Origin: Bacteroidaceae bacterium | Lineage (GTDB): Bacteria; Bacteroidota; Bacteroidia; Bacteroidales; Bacteroidaceae | Reading direction: 5' to 3' | Assembly (NCBI GenBank): GCA_017938245.1 | Contig: JAGBBX010000038.1 | Span: 1 to 64,000 of the forward strand | DNA: 64,000 nucleotides | Shown: piece by piece, positions 61,733 through 64,000 of the stretch | How positions within the stretch are numbered: position 1 is the first letter of the stretch | Layout: each line of letters begins with the position of its first letter | Notes under the pieces: generated by a model | Seen by the model: the letters and a program-made list of their open reading frames with translations, nothing else | Told to the model about the DNA's origin: nothing | Database searches by the model: none | Program-made: the position numbers and the translations under genes

Positions 61733-64000
61733 CTATTGCTTTCCAAAGAATTTGAACATATTGTACCAAGCCATCTTCTCTTTAGCTGTTTGACTGCCAA
61801 ACTGCTCGGCAAGACGGTACCATTTGGCGGCTGTGTGGTCGTTTTGTTCAACACCTCGACCCTTTTCGTAACATTCGGCAACCTTTTCATATACGGCTGT
61901 GTGTCCGTCGTTGGCTGCACGCAGGTACCAATAGAATGCTTTTTTCTTGCTCTTTCTTACATAATATCCACTTTCGTAGTATTGTGCCAAAAGGTGTTGC
62001 GCCTCTAAATTGTTTTTCTCGGCTGCCCTTTGTATGTATTTTATGGCAGGCTGTCGGCGCAGTTTACTCTTGCTCAATTGTAGCAGTGAGTCGGTTTTTG
62101 CCATTCTGCTGCCAATGACGTACAGTGCCGTAGGTTCGTCCTGCGATGCTGCCTTCTCGTACCAATAGGTGGCTTGTGCGGTATCTTGCTCAATTCCAAT
62201 ACCTTTTTGGTAGCAGTTGGCAAGCATCGTTTGCGACATTGCCGTTCCATTCTCGGCCGACTGTTTATACCATTTTATCGCTAATGTGTCATTCTGCGCG
62301 GTACCTATTCCAAGCAGATAGCAAGTGGCAAGGTTGTGTAACGAATTTTTGTTGCCAAGGTTGGCGGCTTTACGAAAATATCTGAAACCTTCAACAAAGT
62401 CTTGTTCAGTTCCGTTGCCCTCTATAAAGCATACTGCGCAGTTGTAAAAAGCATCGGGGTAGCCGAGTCCTGCAGCCTCGCTGAATGCCTGGAACGCCTT
62501 CTTGTACTCTCCTTCGCGATAGTATTCGCGCCCTTTTTCGGTGATTTTGAAACAGTGTGCAAGAATGTGCGGGGTACTTATTCCTGCTACCTGCATATTC
62601 TGTTCCTCGCTGACCCTCTTTGCCGGTGCTTCTATTGTTTGTTCAATGCTGTTGCCATAGAATGTACCGTCGCTGTAGCCTTCGATATCTACGGTAATAC
62701 CCTTTGCGCTGCTGCTATTGTATAGCTCAATCTCGATATTACCATTCTTAACCTGTGCTTCGGGAATCCAGAGCAGTGTTCGGCGATAGTCGCCTGTGCT
62801 GTCGGGACGCATCGTGCTATAATCGGGCGAATAGAACTGCTTGCTCTCGTTGTATCCGTATACCATAGTGTAACGTGTGGTGCTTTTATGGGTAAGGCGT
62901 GGTACTATCTCTTTAAACTTATCCTCTTCGCTGTTGGGAATAAAACAGGCCACATAGTTAGGTATTGCATCGCGTGCGACAGAGCCTGCGGTTAATGTTG
63001 TTGCGTTTCTGTGGTCGTTATCTGCATACAATTCGCTATGAGAATATTCTTTTATTCTGCTGCTGTTTGCCGCGTTATTGTCTAAATTTATTAATGACGA
63101 ATATGAAAGGTCGGAGTAGTCTCTTATGTTATCGGCGGTCAGTGCTTTTATGTCGCTCTCCAATATGGCGGCGTCGGGGGCATCTTTTATCTCGCCGCTC
63201 ATAGGCTCTATGCCCATTATTCCCATAAAGGATTTATAGTGTCCGCTGTAGTCGTATGCGAGTCTCTTTTTCTTGCTTAATCCTCTAATTCTTTTGCCTT
63301 TACCAAACTGACTGCGTGTCTTTTCGTCCGACCTGATGATTATCTCTTTAAAGTCCATCATCTTTTCGGGATTCACTCCTTTCAGATACTCATAGTCGGG
63401 TGTCGGAGTAGTCCAGGAACTGTATTCGCCATCTACCACTATGCTCTGTATCCAGTAGCACCAGTTGAGATTATGTCGCCAGAATGCGCTTTGCAGTACA
63501 TCAGCTGCTGTGAGTGCACCATTAAAAGTGGGGTCCTGATTCGATACCTCAAGGAACACACCTGTTCCGCCCACTCTTATTGAGTTTACGGGCCCCGAGT
63601 TTATGTGTCCTCCCATCATCACACTGTGGTCGAATGACGATAGTTCATTAGCTCCATCTATGTAATACTGATGTCCGCTTATCGGTGCAACAGCTGTGTT
63701 GTGGTTCGAGAGATTTGAAGAAGGACTATTGCTGTAGAATGCATCTGTTATTCCCGAATCGAATTTTCGGCTCATAAAAGTAACATCCTGTGCATATTCC
63801 CACTCGTCGAGAAAATCGAGACGTATCTCGCTACGTGGCGGACGGTAGTTGCGTTCGCTCTTTTTCTTGGGTACAACCTCTATGGGTGATAGAAGATAAT
63901 TAAAGGGGTTTATTTTTATCATTTCAATTTTGTCCCGTTGCAGTTGTTCTAACGTTACCGGTGCACCTGTGTTACGCTCCCAATAGTGGTAGAGACGCAT
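61733..64000 (-). CDS. Sel1-repeat protein with a TonB-plug-like region, truncated by the window edge
   Basis: 756 codons are in view and the frame continues to base 64000. A methionine happens to be the first codon, but the protein starts in mid-domain, so the true start is probably outside. About residues 130-150 read VNSIRVGGTGVFLEVSNQDPT, resembling the end of a plug/carboxypeptidase-regulatory domain (the RGxxGVILI motif). TLLWIPEAQVKNGNIEIELY resembles the macroglobulin-like tail of large Bacteroidales surface proteins. From about 500 there are some six Sel1 repeats (GYPDAFYNCAVCFIEGNGTEQD, AMSQTMLANCYQKGIGIEQD). The Sel1 part probably binds partners. The combination is unusual. Confidence 0.8.
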   Translation of the reverse strand: MRLYHYWERNTGAPVTLEQLQRDKIEMIKINPFNYLLSPIEVVPKKKSERNYRPPRSEIRLDFLDEWEYAQDVTFMSRKFDSGITDAFYSNSPSSNLSNHNTAVAPISGHQYYIDGANELSSFDHSVMMGGHINSGPVNSIRVGGTGVFLEVSNQDPTFNGALTAADVLQSAFWRHNLNWCYWIQSIVVDGEYSSWTTPTPDYEYLKGVNPEKMMDFKEIIIRSDEKTRSQFGKGKRIRGLSKKKRLAYDYSGHYKSFMGIMGIEPMSGEIKDAPDAAILESDIKALTADNIRDYSDLSYSSLINLDNNAANSSRIKEYSHSELYADNDHRNATTLTAGSVARDAIPNYVACFIPNSEEDKFKEIVPRLTHKSTTRYTMVYGYNESKQFYSPDYSTMRPDSTGDYRRTLLWIPEAQVKNGNIEIELYNSSSAKGITVDIEGYSDGTFYGNSIEQTIEAPAKRVSEEQNMQVAGISTPHILAHCFKITEKGREYYREGEYKKAFQAFSEAAGLGYPDAFYNCAVCFIEGNGTEQDFVEGFRYFRKAANLGNKNSLHNLATCYLLGIGTAQNDTLAIKWYKQSAENGTAMSQTMLANCYQKGIGIEQDTAQATYWYEKAASQDEPTALYVIGSRMAKTDSLLQLSKSKLRRQPAIKYIQRAAEKNNLEAQHLLAQYYESGYYVRKSKKKAFYWYLRAANDGHTAVYEKVAECYEKGRGVEQNDHTAAKWYRLAEQFGSQTAKEKMAWYNMFKFFGKQ

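Noticed and set aside
1..64000. Search for tRNA, rRNA, SRP RNA, CRISPR arrays, insertion sequences, integrases
   Set aside because: No cloverleaf, repeat-spacer array or transposase/integrase frame was recognised by reading; short intergenic gaps leave little room for them.

Overview
The window is chromosomal DNA from a member of the Bacteroidales, probably a gut or oral commensal. The evidence is a PorQ-like type IX secretion gene followed by cmk-ispH-pfkA, a Bacteroides-type BtuB/BtuG cobalamin uptake operon, an N-succinylornithine carbamoyltransferase, a lidless adenylate kinase, DUF4476/DUF4831/DUF3256 proteins, and -7 promoter boxes of the Bacteroidetes type (TAnnTTTG, often TATCTTCG). 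The family or genus cannot be fixed from the sequence alone. No rRNA, tRNA, CRISPR array, phage or insertion sequence was seen.

Layout. 1-4.1 kb: start of a TonB gene (minus), then porQ, cmk, ispH and pfkA (plus). 4.2-9.9 kb: a minus-strand cobalamin operon headed by a cobalamin riboswitch (btuB, btuG, btuF, btuC; no ATPase gene next to it). 10-21 kb: a DUF4476 gene, thrA, an unrecognised gene, radA with a FAD oxidoreductase, manA with a HAD phosphatase, and a TonB-receptor-like barrel protein whose signal peptide is interrupted by a frame change at a T7 tract. 21-30.5 kb: GH20 hexosaminidase, metA, M13 peptidase and ABC-F (minus), a BspA-like LRR gene (plus), and the carbamoyltransferase. 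30.5-39.9 kb: tamB (minus), an SLC13 permease, then a sigma-54 activator, lptE, a TPR gene and secG. 39.9-47.6 kb: an ATP-grasp-like gene and ribH, a probably transferred MATE transporter gene bounded by a 14-bp direct repeat, then capA, folD, ffh and DUF4831. 47.8-58.7 kb: hpt, adk, obgE, a nucleotidyltransferase, a TPR gene, recF-DUF721, nupG with a bifunctional nuclease, and the tightly coupled rsmE-truA-DMT-DUF3256 run. 58.8-64 kb: a GH109-like oxidoreductase, cstA, and a Sel1-repeat protein that leaves the window.

Most of the window is housekeeping and envelope biology: outer-membrane import, LPS/OM assembly (LptE, TamB), protein export (Ffh, SecG), amino-acid synthesis (ThrA, MetA, ArgF') and replication/repair (RecF, DUF721/DciA-like, RadA). 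The observations most worth following are the T-tract frame change in the barrel gene (19.07 kb), the direct-repeat-bounded MATE gene (41.8-43.1 kb), a recurring intergenic motif TTTAAACAGYTTCTAA, the recF-DUF721 overlap, and the Sel1 fusion protein at the right edge. I did not find a clear new multi-gene system. Long antisense ORFs are common because these genes rarely use codons whose complement is a stop; they are not annotated.
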